64,000 nucleotides of DNA from Clostridiaceae bacterium. GTDB lineage: Bacteria > Bacillota > Clostridia > Oscillospirales > Acutalibacteraceae. The stretch spans positions 1-64,000 of the forward strand of contig JAUMVO010000001.1 of assembly GCA_030530095.1 (NCBI GenBank). Direction: 5' to 3'. Numbering within the stretch: the stretch's first letter is position 1; each line of letters begins with the position of its first letter. Below are positions 15,560-23,775 of the stretch, one piece after another. The notes beneath the pieces are model-generated. The model was not told the DNA's origin. It ran no database searches and saw nothing but the letters and a program-made list of their open reading frames with translations. Both the position numbers and the translations under genes were made by a program.

Positions 15560-17605
15560 TTATGCGAACATACCCTTTTGGTCCATACGCATAATGATTG
15601 TTGCGATTTCCGCGCGGGACGCCGTTGCAGTCGGGGCAAGGGTTGTTGCTGTTTTACCGTTAATGACACCGTTCGCATTTGCCCATGCGATAGCATTTAC
15701 GGCAAACGAACTGATGCTGCCCTTATCGGCGAACTTGTTGAGAACGCTTGTATCAACGTCGGGAGAGTCCATATAACGGTAAAGAATCGTTGCAACCTGC
15801 TCTCTTGTTATCTTGTCGCCTACGCCGAATTTGCCGTTATCGTAACCGCCGATGATTTTCTGATCGACCGCCCATGCAACAGCCTTGCCGTAATAAGCAT
15901 TCATATCAACGTCTGTAAGCTTGCAACTTGTGTAGCTGTCAATATCAGCACCTGCAATTCTTGCAAGAATTACAACGAAATCCTGACGCTGAAGCGCGTC
16001 TGCAGGGCCGAAATTGCCGTTCTTGTAGCCGGTGATGAAGCCATTTTCTGCACAGTAGGTTGCAGCGTCATAGAACCATGCGTTCTTGGGTACGTCGGGG
16101 AAGCTCGGAGCAGGCTCGGTGGACTGTCCGTCGCCTGTGAAGGTGAATTCGGTAGTTTCCGTTGTGAACGTGAACATATCGGTTTCTTCGGGAACTGTAA
16201 CTAAGGTATATTCGGAATTGTCAACGTCGTCGATATCCTCAACCAGTGTTGCAACGTAAGCACCGGGAACGTCGGAAACCTCCTCTATAGCGTAAACATA
16301 ATGATGACTTACGTCGTCAGACCACAAATTGTAGATGACGTACTGGTTTTCCGTACCTTTTGTATAGAGGCTGCCGCTGACTTCCTCAAATTCACCCTTG
16401 AGGTAGAGCTCTTCGTACTCTTCGTCCAAAACAGCGGTGAAGCCGTCGGGAAGCTTTTCATAATCTGTTTCACCGATAACGATGGGAGTAAAGCTTGTAT
16501 CCGCTTCATAGCCGTGTTTACCCTCTATGAGCTTATAAATAGTGCCCTTGAATTTGTAAGTGGAAGCGTCGTTCTTATCGCTATAGCTTAATTCGTTATG
16601 GTCAAGCATATAGATACCGTCGGGATCGGCTGAGTTAATCAGCTGAGGACCTGAATGAGCGTCGTCGTCAAAGAAGAAAATCGTGCTTAACTCTTTGCCG
16701 GTTACGGTCATTGAGAAACCGAGCTCTTCGAATTCTTCCTTGGTGAAATTTACCTCGTCGTATTCATTTGCGTACTCTTCATCAAATGCGGCGTCCTTGA
16801 AATATACACCGTATTCTTCGGAGTAAACGTATCTTGAAACGTGATATTCCTTTTCACCGTATGAGTTTGTCCAGATACTTACGCCGTAGTATGTGTCGGG
16901 GTCGTCTGCCTTGACAGCCGCATTACCCTTGTAACCGTCAGCTTCGGCGTCGGTTATCACATTAACTGTCAAAAGCTGAGAGTTTTGATAGACGAAGGGC
17001 TCAACGTCAATGTCAAATAATTCCTGACCGCTTACGGCAGTAACTATATCATCTACATCGTCGATTAAATTGCTGCTGCTGACGAAAACGCCTTCCTCAC
17101 CGTAAAGCGTAACGGTTACGCCGCTGTCAACGGTAAAGTTTGAGGCAGTGTGCTCTGCGTTGAGAACAACTGCGGCACGGCAGGTGCCAAGCTCGTTAAC
17201 GGTAAGCGTGCCGGTGCCGGTAACTGTAACCGAGCCGCCCCAGCCGTCGCCCCAGGCCCAGATCATGGCTATTTCGCATTCGCCGACAACGTTGATGGTG
17301 AAATCGTCGCCCATCATGTTGACGCTGATGCCCGCTTTTTTGTTCTTGTAATTGTTAAGCGTAAGGGTGTTCGAAGCCTTGTTGTAGGAAACACCGTTAA
17401 CAATCTGAACGTCCTGAGTCGATTTGGTAATCATTACCTGCTTGTAAGGACCTGCGTCAGGTTCGCCCTCATCGGCGTAGAATACGCTGATATATGCAAA
17501 CGCATCCGTTGCAGGGCCGTTGTGCGCTTCTTTTGCAAATGCAGACATCGGAACAAGTCCGAGAAGCATTACAACAGTAAGAATAATTGCCAATGTTTTT
17601 TTCAT
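15560..17605 (-). CDS. Secreted S-layer-homology (SLH) surface protein
   Basis: A 681-residue secreted protein. It has a clear signal peptide (MKKTLAIILTVVMLLGLVPM, then cleavage near SAFA-K). Residues about 60-200 contain repeated beta-strand segments (TLTLNNYKN, FTINVVGE, VTVTGTGTLTV, FTVDSGVTVTLYG) that suggest a small right-handed beta-helix. The middle is very acidic, rich in Asp, Glu and Tyr, and unrecognised. The C-terminal 190 residues carry three SLH repeats (FPDVPKNAWFYDAATYCAENG, FITGYKNGNFGPADAL and two further copies), which anchor proteins to pyruvylated wall polysaccharide. It is monocistronic and divergent from the regulator gene. Role unknown beyond cell-surface display. Confidence 0.85.
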   Translation of the reverse strand: MKKTLAIILTVVMLLGLVPMSAFAKEAHNGPATDAFAYISVFYADEGEPDAGPYKQVMITKSTQDVQIVNGVSYNKASNTLTLNNYKNKKAGISVNMMGDDFTINVVGECEIAMIWAWGDGWGGSVTVTGTGTLTVNELGTCRAAVVLNAEHTASNFTVDSGVTVTLYGEEGVFVSSSNLIDDVDDIVTAVSGQELFDIDVEPFVYQNSQLLTVNVITDAEADGYKGNAAVKADDPDTYYGVSIWTNSYGEKEYHVSRYVYSEEYGVYFKDAAFDEEYANEYDEVNFTKEEFEELGFSMTVTGKELSTIFFFDDDAHSGPQLINSADPDGIYMLDHNELSYSDKNDASTYKFKGTIYKLIEGKHGYEADTSFTPIVIGETDYEKLPDGFTAVLDEEYEELYLKGEFEEVSGSLYTKGTENQYVIYNLWSDDVSHHYVYAIEEVSDVPGAYVATLVEDIDDVDNSEYTLVTVPEETDMFTFTTETTEFTFTGDGQSTEPAPSFPDVPKNAWFYDAATYCAENGFITGYKNGNFGPADALQRQDFVVILARIAGADIDSYTSCKLTDVDMNAYYGKAVAWAVDQKIIGGYDNGKFGVGDKITREQVATILYRYMDSPDVDTSVLNKFADKGSISSFAVNAIAWANANGVINGKTATTLAPTATASRAEIATIIMRMDQKGMFA

Positions 17606-17684
17606 ATAAACACTCCTTTTTTTATGTGTTAATTAAAATTTAACATAAAACGTTGCATTTGTGGCAATAATTTCATATTTGTCA

Positions 17685-17713
17685 TTGACAGAAATGAAAC
17701 CGAGTAATATAGT
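17685..17713 (+). promoter_or_regulatory. Promoter of the double-HTH regulator
   Basis: TTGACA (17685-17690), 17-base spacer, TATAGT (17708-17713). An imperfect dyad (TTTCAT 17671-17676 and ATGAAA 17694-17699, with GTC/GAC inside) spans the -35 and could be an autoregulatory site. Confidence 0.6.
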
Positions 17714-17742
17714 TTAATTATCAAAAGAACGGGAGTGAGCAT

Positions 17743-19443
17743 ATGAATTTTTCGGATAAACTGAATGAATATATGAAGACTGTCGGCTGTAATGCCAAGG
17801 AGCTGTCGGAGGCGTCGGGCATTTCGCAGGCAACCGTTTCCAGATACAGAAATATGAGAAAAAACGCCTCCGTTCCGGTGTCGCAGATAACCGCTCTTTC
17901 GAAGGGAATCAGTGAACTCTCGGGAGGAAAACTCGGGTATAATGAGGTCTTTAACTCGCTTTCCGAGTATTCGGCAATCGGCGAGTATGACATTCAGACC
18001 GTTACGGCGAATCTCAACACGCTCATCGATGAGCTTCACATAAACGCTTCGGAGCTTGCAAAGAGTCTGAATTTCGACGCCTCGTATCTTTCGAGAATAC
18101 GCAGCGGAAAGCGCAGACCGTCGGATATGGGCGCTTTCATAAAGGGAGTAAGCGCTTTCCTTTTCAAAAAGGCTGCCAACGACGACGTATGTGCGGATAT
18201 CTGCCGTCTTATCAATTCAAACGGCGAAAACCTCAGAACGGATATTGAACTCTGGCTTGTAAACGGCAAGGTTGCCGAAAATGAAAGTGTTTTCGGCTTC
18301 CTGACATCGCTTGACTCGTTCAATCTTGACGAGTATATTGCGGCGATACACTTCGACGACATAAAAACACCATCGCTGCCGTTCACACTGCCTACAAACA
18401 AGAACTTTTACGGCATTGAGGAAATGCGAAAAGGCGAGCTTGCGTTTTACCGTAACGCCGTTCTTTCAAAGTCGAGAGAGGACCTTTATATGCACTCTCA
18501 GCTTCCGATTACCGAGCTGGCTCAGGATAAGGAATTCTTCAAAAAGAATATGATTGCTATTGCAATGATGCTTAAAAAGGGCGTGCATATTAAAATTATT
18601 CATAATGTTGACAGACCGTGGAATGAGATGATGCTCGGACTTGAGGGCTGGATACCTCTTTATATGACGGGCCAGATATCTCCGTATTATTTTCCGGAGC
18701 AGCATAAGGGCCCGTATCTCAACGCGCTGAGCGTTGCGGGTACGGCGGCTATAGTCGGCGAGGGAATTCAGGGGTTCCCCGAGGATTCGAAATATTATGT
18801 CACCACAAATAAAGACGAAGTTGCATTTTACAGAAAGAAGTTTGAAAACCTGCTCTCAAAGGCAAAGCCGCTTATGAGAATTTTCCGTGAGGACTCAAGG
18901 CAGGAATGGCTGGCGTTTCTCGACTCGACAGTTGAAACTCACAGCGATATGCACGTGGTTTGCTCAACTCTGCCGATACCGACGATTTCAAAGGAGCTGT
19001 TTTACCGTATAACGGAGCGCAATCATGTGGATGGCTATATTGCGGACAGAATCTGGAGCGATATTGAAGGCAGCAAGAGACGCTGCAACGCCATACTCAG
19101 AGAGAACAGCGTAACCGAGGAAATCCCGGTATTCACCAGAGAAACGTTCGAGGAGGAACGGCCAGTATTTTCGGTTGCTCAGACTTATTTCCAGACGCCT
19201 CTTCATTACAGCTACGATGAATATGTGCAGCATCTTGAGCTGACTGAGAAATTTGCACGGGACAATAAAAACTACCATATTATTGAGGGCTCAAAGCGCG
19301 TTTTCAAGAATATCAGAATATGCCGTTACAGTGATAAATTCGTAATTATATCCAAGGATAATGCGCCTGCGATTCATTTTGTGATAGAGCATCCGAGGAT
19401 GGTTAAGGCAATTTCGGATTTCGATGCGATTATCAGGGAATAA
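17743..19443 (+). CDS. Double helix-turn-helix (XRE-like) regulator with a large unknown C-terminal domain
   Basis: A 566-residue putative transcription factor. Residues about 8-55 and again about 88-135 are each helix-turn-helix segments (AKELSEASGISQATVSRYRN; ASELAKSLNFDASYLSRIRSG), the second followed by a basic KRRP. The remaining 400 residues are unrecognised; they hold a hydrophobic-core pattern with MHSQLPI and a KIIHNVDRPWNEM segment, so a ligand- or phosphate-binding domain is possible. The ATG follows GGGAGTGAG. It ends 100 bases before the sulfoquinovose operon in the same direction and is the only regulator near it, but it has its own promoter and may serve other targets. Confidence 0.7.
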   Translation: MNFSDKLNEYMKTVGCNAKELSEASGISQATVSRYRNMRKNASVPVSQITALSKGISELSGGKLGYNEVFNSLSEYSAIGEYDIQTVTANLNTLIDELHINASELAKSLNFDASYLSRIRSGKRRPSDMGAFIKGVSAFLFKKAANDDVCADICRLINSNGENLRTDIELWLVNGKVAENESVFGFLTSLDSFNLDEYIAAIHFDDIKTPSLPFTLPTNKNFYGIEEMRKGELAFYRNAVLSKSREDLYMHSQLPITELAQDKEFFKKNMIAIAMMLKKGVHIKIIHNVDRPWNEMMLGLEGWIPLYMTGQISPYYFPEQHKGPYLNALSVAGTAAIVGEGIQGFPEDSKYYVTTNKDEVAFYRKKFENLLSKAKPLMRIFREDSRQEWLAFLDSTVETHSDMHVVCSTLPIPTISKELFYRITERNHVDGYIADRIWSDIEGSKRRCNAILRENSVTEEIPVFTRETFEEERPVFSVAQTYFQTPLHYSYDEYVQHLELTEKFARDNKNYHIIEGSKRVFKNIRICRYSDKFVIISKDNAPAIHFVIEHPRMVKAISDFDAIIRE

Positions 19444-19449
19444 ATTATT

Positions 19450-19470
19450 GACAAAACCGGTGGCTTTGTC
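19450..19470 (+). promoter_or_regulatory. Short inverted repeat between the regulator and the sulfoquinovose promoter
   Basis: GACAAA-A-CC ... GG-C-TTTGTC with a GGT loop, one mismatch. It lies 12 bases before the -35 of the operon. It could be a weak terminator of the regulator gene or an operator; no clear T-run follows. Confidence 0.35.
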
Positions 19471-19481
19471 GTCTTATTTAA

Positions 19482-19510
19482 TTGACATTATTGTTTATTA
19501 TTGGTAAAAT
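19482..19510 (+). promoter_or_regulatory. Promoter of the sulfoquinovose operon
   Basis: TTGACA (19482-19487), exactly 17 bases, TAAAAT (19505-19510). A consensus -35 implies basal strength that a repressor would need to hold down. Confidence 0.65.
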
Positions 19511-19546
19511 ATAAAAGATAACTACAACATTTCCGGAGGTAACGGG

Positions 19547-21541
19547 ATGCTTACATTGAAAAGCGGCGGAAATTCGGTCTCCCTGATGCTTGACGGCAAG
19601 GAAATATATACGCTTAAGAAGGGCGACAAGCCGCTTCTTTTCGGCGTAGGTAAAAATACGTATAAGATGAGTCACGGTTCCTTTAAGATAAGCGAGGTCA
19701 GCGGACCGCGCAAGCTTGAAATCGTGGAGGAAATAGCTGTTTCGGGTGATGAGGCTACGCTCAGAATGCCTCACGGAACGGCTGTTTTGTCTGTTTCGGG
19801 CAACCGTCTCAACGTTAAGCTTGACGGATTTGAGAGCTATAACAGACTGTTCGTTAAAATACCTGCGAAACCCGACGAGCACGTTTACGGCACGGGCGAG
19901 ATTTTCTCGGAATTCGACCTGCGCGGCAAAAAGGTCAACTGCTGGGTTGCCGAGCATATCAACGCTCTGCAGGTTACCAAAAAGCTTGTCAAGCAGACCT
20001 TCGGTTTTAAGAATTCTACGCGTAAGCAGAAGTTTTCAAATTATGAAACCTACTACGCTCAGCCTACCTTCTTAAGCTCGAGAAAGTATTATTTTCATTC
20101 GTTCACGACTGCGAGAAGCGAGTTTGATTTTACTGCGCCGCAGTATCATTTTATAAAAATTGATTCTGTTTCCGATTTCTGCTTCGGCTTCGGCGGAACG
20201 TTCGAAGAAGTAATTGAAGAGCTTACCGCCGTTCTCGGCAGACAGCCCGAGCTTCCCGACTGGGTTTATGACGGTCAGATTATCGCTTCCCAGGGCGGCA
20301 CCGACGAAATGATGAAGCATTTCGAAACCGCCGAGCAGAGCGGGCTTTGTCCGAACGGCATGTGGATTCAGGACTGGGAAGGCAGACGTGTTACCGCCGT
20401 CGGAAAACAGCTTTTCTGGAACTGGGAATGGGATAAGGAACTCTATCCCGACCTCGATAAAAAAATCAAAGAGCTTAACGAAAAGGGAGTCAAGGTGCTC
20501 GGTTACTGCAATCCCTTCCTTGCGGTTGAAAAGCCGCTCTATCAGTACGCCAGCGAGCACGGCTACTGCGTCAAGGACAGGGAGGGCAAGGATTACCTTG
20601 TCACAATCACGACTTTCCCTGCGGCTATGGTGGATTTCACTAATCCCGAGGCGTACGACTGGATTAAAAAGATTATCAAAGAGAATATGATTGACTTCGG
20701 CCTTTCGGGCTGGATGGCTGACTTCGGCGAATATCTGCCGACGGACTGCGTGCTTTACAGCGGCGAGGACCCCGAGCTCGTTCACAACACCTGGCCCGCG
20801 CGCTGGGCAAAGATTAACCGCGAGGTAATTGAGGAAGCGGGCAAGCTCGGCGAAATCCTCTTTTACACAAGAGCGGGCTTTTCGGACACACCGCGCAATT
20901 CCGTTATGATGTGGAACGGCGACAATCACGTCGACTTTTCGATTGACTTCGGTCTGCCGTCGGTTATTCCCGCGATGCTGTCCTTAACCTGCTGCGGTTT
21001 CGGACTTTCGCATTCCGACATAGGCGGCTACACAACTTTCTTTAATCTGAAGAGAAGCGAAGAGCTTTATATGCGCTGGTGCGAAATGAACGCGTTTACC
21101 GTTCTTATGAGAGGACATGAGGGATTAAATCCCGACCTTAACGCTCAGTTTGATGCGAGCGAAGCGGTGCTCGCTCACGGCGCAAAGTTCGGCAGGATAC
21201 ACAAGGCGCTCAAGCCTTATCTGAAGGAAGCCGTCAAGCTCAACGCCGAAAAGGGTACGGGTGTAGTAAGACCGCTGTTCTTCTATTACGACGAGCCTCA
21301 GGCTTACACCGTGGCGTATGAGTATCTGCTCGGCAGAGATATACTTGTAGCTCCCGTTATAAAGGCTAAGGCAAGCAAAAAAGAGGTGTATCTGCCCGAC
21401 GACGAGTGGATTCATCTCTGGACGGGTGAGGAGTACGGCGGCGGCAGCCATACGGTTGACGCGCCGATAGGACAGATTCCCGTTTTTATTCGTAAACAAA
21501 GCAGCTTTAAGGATGAGTTCCTTAAGCTTGCTGAGATATAG
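19547..21541 (+). CDS. yihQ: GH31 sulfoquinovosidase-type alpha-glycosidase
   Basis: A 664-residue GH31 enzyme that aligns by eye over its length with E. coli YihQ, which releases sulfoquinovose from sulfoquinovosyl glycerol. The nucleophile is Asp392 (in GWMADFGEYLPTD) and the acid/base Asp459 (in MWNGDNHVDFS), spaced 67 residues as in YihQ. With a constant offset of 13, the YihQ sulfonate-site residues Q262, Q288, W304 and Y508 correspond to Q249, Q275, W291 and Y495, all kept. The remaining position, R301, is Gln288 here, which is an unusual change. There is no signal peptide, so it is cytosolic. ATG follows CGGAGGT. It opens the operon and its company (transaldolase, DUF4867, TauE) fixes the pathway. 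Confidence 0.88.
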   Translation: MLTLKSGGNSVSLMLDGKEIYTLKKGDKPLLFGVGKNTYKMSHGSFKISEVSGPRKLEIVEEIAVSGDEATLRMPHGTAVLSVSGNRLNVKLDGFESYNRLFVKIPAKPDEHVYGTGEIFSEFDLRGKKVNCWVAEHINALQVTKKLVKQTFGFKNSTRKQKFSNYETYYAQPTFLSSRKYYFHSFTTARSEFDFTAPQYHFIKIDSVSDFCFGFGGTFEEVIEELTAVLGRQPELPDWVYDGQIIASQGGTDEMMKHFETAEQSGLCPNGMWIQDWEGRRVTAVGKQLFWNWEWDKELYPDLDKKIKELNEKGVKVLGYCNPFLAVEKPLYQYASEHGYCVKDREGKDYLVTITTFPAAMVDFTNPEAYDWIKKIIKENMIDFGLSGWMADFGEYLPTDCVLYSGEDPELVHNTWPARWAKINREVIEEAGKLGEILFYTRAGFSDTPRNSVMMWNGDNHVDFSIDFGLPSVIPAMLSLTCCGFGLSHSDIGGYTTFFNLKRSEELYMRWCEMNAFTVLMRGHEGLNPDLNAQFDASEAVLAHGAKFGRIHKALKPYLKEAVKLNAEKGTGVVRPLFFYYDEPQAYTVAYEYLLGRDILVAPVIKAKASKKEVYLPDDEWIHLWTGEEYGGGSHTVDAPIGQIPVFIRKQSSFKDEFLKLAEI

Positions 21542-21550
21542 GAGGAAATT

Positions 21551-22990
21551 ATGGAACAAAAAGCTTTGACCCACGGTATCAAATTCAAGGATAAAGTGGG
21601 CTACGCTCTGGGCGACGCGGGCGGTCTTCTTACGTTCTCGCTTATCGGAGCATTTCAGAACAAATTTTATACCGATGCACTTGGCATAAAGCCGCAGAGC
21701 ATCATTCTGCTGATTCTTATTGCACGTATCTGGGACGCAATCAATGACCCGCTCTGGGGCGCATTTGTTCAGTCGAGGAAACCGAAAAAGAGCGGTCAGT
21801 TCAGACCGTGGATTATCGGCTTCTCAATTCCGCTTGCGATTTCCGCGGCTCTTATGTTCCTGAAAATTCCGGGACTTAGCAGTACGCAGTATCTTGTTTA
21901 CGCTTACGTTACATACATCTGCTACGGTATGATGTACACCGCCGTAAACATTCCTTACGGCTCGCTGGCATCCGTTGTCACGGACGACGAGCTTGAGCGT
22001 TCGTCACTGTCAATGTGGCGTTCAATCGGCGCGGGCGTCGGCGGACTTCCCGGCACCATTCTGCTTCCGATGTTTGTTTACACTGTAACCGGTAAATATG
22101 CAAACGGTCAGGACATAAAGGCTCTTGACGACAGGAAGCTCTTTATATGCGTTCTCATTCTCTCAATCGTTTCGGTCGGCGTTTATTTCCTGCATTACAA
22201 GATGACCAAGGAGCGTATCGCTCCCCAGAAGAAGGAAAAGGACGCTCACTACAATGCAGTTGCGACGGTCAAGGAGCTCTTCAGGAACAGAGCCTTCGTT
22301 ACTCTGTCGCTGGCTTCAATGCTGCTTATCGCATTCCAGTTCTATTATCAGTCAACCTATACATATCTGTTTACCGACTTCTACGGCAAGCCCGGTCTGT
22401 ATGCGCTTGTAACGGTCTGCACTTACGGACCGATGGCGATATTCATTCCCATAATGAACAAGCTCATCAAAAAGTTCGGCAAGAAGGAACTCTGCGCGGT
22501 CGGTATGGCGTTTGCGGCGGTTGCGAATATCGGACTGTTCGCTCTTCGCTGGACTCCGCTTTCGCACAATCCGTGGGTATTCCTCGGCTTCACCTTCCTT
22601 TCGGGACTCGGTCAGACCTTCCTTGTTCTTGAGGTTTGGGCGCTCGTTATGGACGTTATCGACTACCACGAGGTCAGAACAGGCAAGCGCGAAGAGGGTA
22701 TGGCTTACGCGGTATTCTCGTTCACAAGAAAGCTCGGTCAGACGCTTGCAGGCGTCGGACTCAACGCCCTTCTTGCGTTTATCAAGTATGACGGCGAAGC
22801 TTCCAAGAACGGCATTCCGCTGAGCGACGACGTTCTTACAAAGCTTTATGATATCTCGACCTTTGTTCCCGCAATTATGCTTGCGCTTATGGCAATCATT
22901 CTCTTCTGCGGCTACAATCTGTCAAAGAGCAAGCTCGTTGAAGTTCACAATGAACTTGAAGCCGTAAGAGCAAAGGAAGAAACAGCTTAA
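21551..22990 (+). CDS. GPH-family sugar/cation symporter (probable sulfoquinovose or sulfoquinovosyl glycerol importer)
   Basis: A 479-residue, 12-helix major-facilitator protein of the glycoside-pentoside-hexuronide family, the family of E. coli YihO and YihP. The N-terminal YALGDAGGLLTFSLIGAF and the first cytoplasmic motif RIWDAINDPLWGAF, with the following RPWI, are family hallmarks. It starts nine bases after the GH31 stop with AGGAGGA in the gap, so it is co-transcribed. Import of sulfoquinovose or its glycerol glycoside follows from the operon, not from the sequence itself. Confidence 0.85.
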   Translation: MEQKALTHGIKFKDKVGYALGDAGGLLTFSLIGAFQNKFYTDALGIKPQSIILLILIARIWDAINDPLWGAFVQSRKPKKSGQFRPWIIGFSIPLAISAALMFLKIPGLSSTQYLVYAYVTYICYGMMYTAVNIPYGSLASVVTDDELERSSLSMWRSIGAGVGGLPGTILLPMFVYTVTGKYANGQDIKALDDRKLFICVLILSIVSVGVYFLHYKMTKERIAPQKKEKDAHYNAVATVKELFRNRAFVTLSLASMLLIAFQFYYQSTYTYLFTDFYGKPGLYALVTVCTYGPMAIFIPIMNKLIKKFGKKELCAVGMAFAAVANIGLFALRWTPLSHNPWVFLGFTFLSGLGQTFLVLEVWALVMDVIDYHEVRTGKREEGMAYAVFSFTRKLGQTLAGVGLNALLAFIKYDGEASKNGIPLSDDVLTKLYDISTFVPAIMLALMAIILFCGYNLSKSKLVEVHNELEAVRAKEETA

Positions 22991-23025
22991 TTTCAGTTAT
23001 TAATCATTTTTGGAGGAAATATAAA

Positions 23026-23712
23026 ATGAAGTACTTTTTAGACAGCGCTAAGATTGATGAAATCCGTGAGGCTTATGAGACCTTCGGCATCGACGGCGTA
23101 ACAACAAATCCCAATCACATTATGAATTCGGGCAAGCCCTTCTATACCGTTATCGGCGAGCTTGCGGAGTTTGTTAAGGAAAAGGGCATCGAAGGCTGGG
23201 ACAAATTCCCGATTTCCGTTGAAATCAATCCCCATCTTGACGACGTGGATGAGATGGTTGAAATGGGCACGAAGATTGCTGCCATGAGCCCGAACTTCGT
23301 AATCAAGATTCCCTGCACACAGGCGGGCATCGCCGCCGCAAGAAGACTTGAGAAGAAGGGCATCAGAACAAATCTTACCCTTGTTTTTACACCTTCTCAG
23401 GCGCTTATCGCTGCCAAGAACGGCTCGCTCTTCGTTTCTCCGTTCATCGGCTGGAAGGAGAACAGCGGTGAAAACTGTGAGCAGTATATTCAGGATATCG
23501 TTGATATCTATTCAAACTACGGCTTCTACGGCAAGACTGAGATTATCTGCGCCGCAGTACGCAACGGCAAGCAGATAGTTGACTGTGCAGTAGCAGGCGC
23601 CGACATCGTTACCGCAGGCCTTCAGGTATTCAAGGACAGCTTCTATCATCCCTTTACCGACTACGGTCTGGCAAAGTTCCAGGCAGCGTGGGACAATACA
23701 ATCACCGAATAA
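23026..23712 (+). CDS. sftT: 6-deoxy-6-sulfofructose transaldolase (SftT-type)
   Basis: A 228-residue class I aldolase of the small transaldolase family. The Schiff-base Lys94 lies in FVIKIPCTQAG; the N-terminal DSAKIDEIREAYETFGIDGV and TTNPNHI segment is the usual transaldolase start. In the sulfo-TAL pathway it transfers the dihydroxyacetone unit of sulfofructose to glyceraldehyde 3-phosphate, giving fructose 6-phosphate and 3-sulfolactaldehyde. A generic transaldolase or fructose-6-phosphate aldolase would look similar; the specific call rests on the GH31, DUF4867, reductase and TauE neighbours. Strong GGAGGA site. A perfect hairpin follows the gene. Confidence 0.85.
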   Translation: MKYFLDSAKIDEIREAYETFGIDGVTTNPNHIMNSGKPFYTVIGELAEFVKEKGIEGWDKFPISVEINPHLDDVDEMVEMGTKIAAMSPNFVIKIPCTQAGIAAARRLEKKGIRTNLTLVFTPSQALIAAKNGSLFVSPFIGWKENSGENCEQYIQDIVDIYSNYGFYGKTEIICAAVRNGKQIVDCAVAGADIVTAGLQVFKDSFYHPFTDYGLAKFQAAWDNTITE

Positions 23713-23722
23713 TAAAATGAAT

Positions 23723-23748
23723 AGGTGCGGATGGTTTCATCCGCACCT
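23723..23748 (+). other. Intra-operon hairpin after the transaldolase gene
   Basis: A perfect 11-bp stem (23723-23733 with 23738-23748) and a GTTT loop, followed by GATTAG and so lacking a T-run. It divides the operon after its first three genes and probably stabilises the upstream mRNA or attenuates read-through. Confidence 0.65.
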
Positions 23749-23775
23749 GATTAGCGTTATAAAAGAGGTAACAAA

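Noticed and set aside
20072..20929. 285-codon minus-strand frame inside the GH31 gene
   Set aside because: It is a long antisense shadow caused by codon bias; GH31 catalytic residues are on the plus strand.
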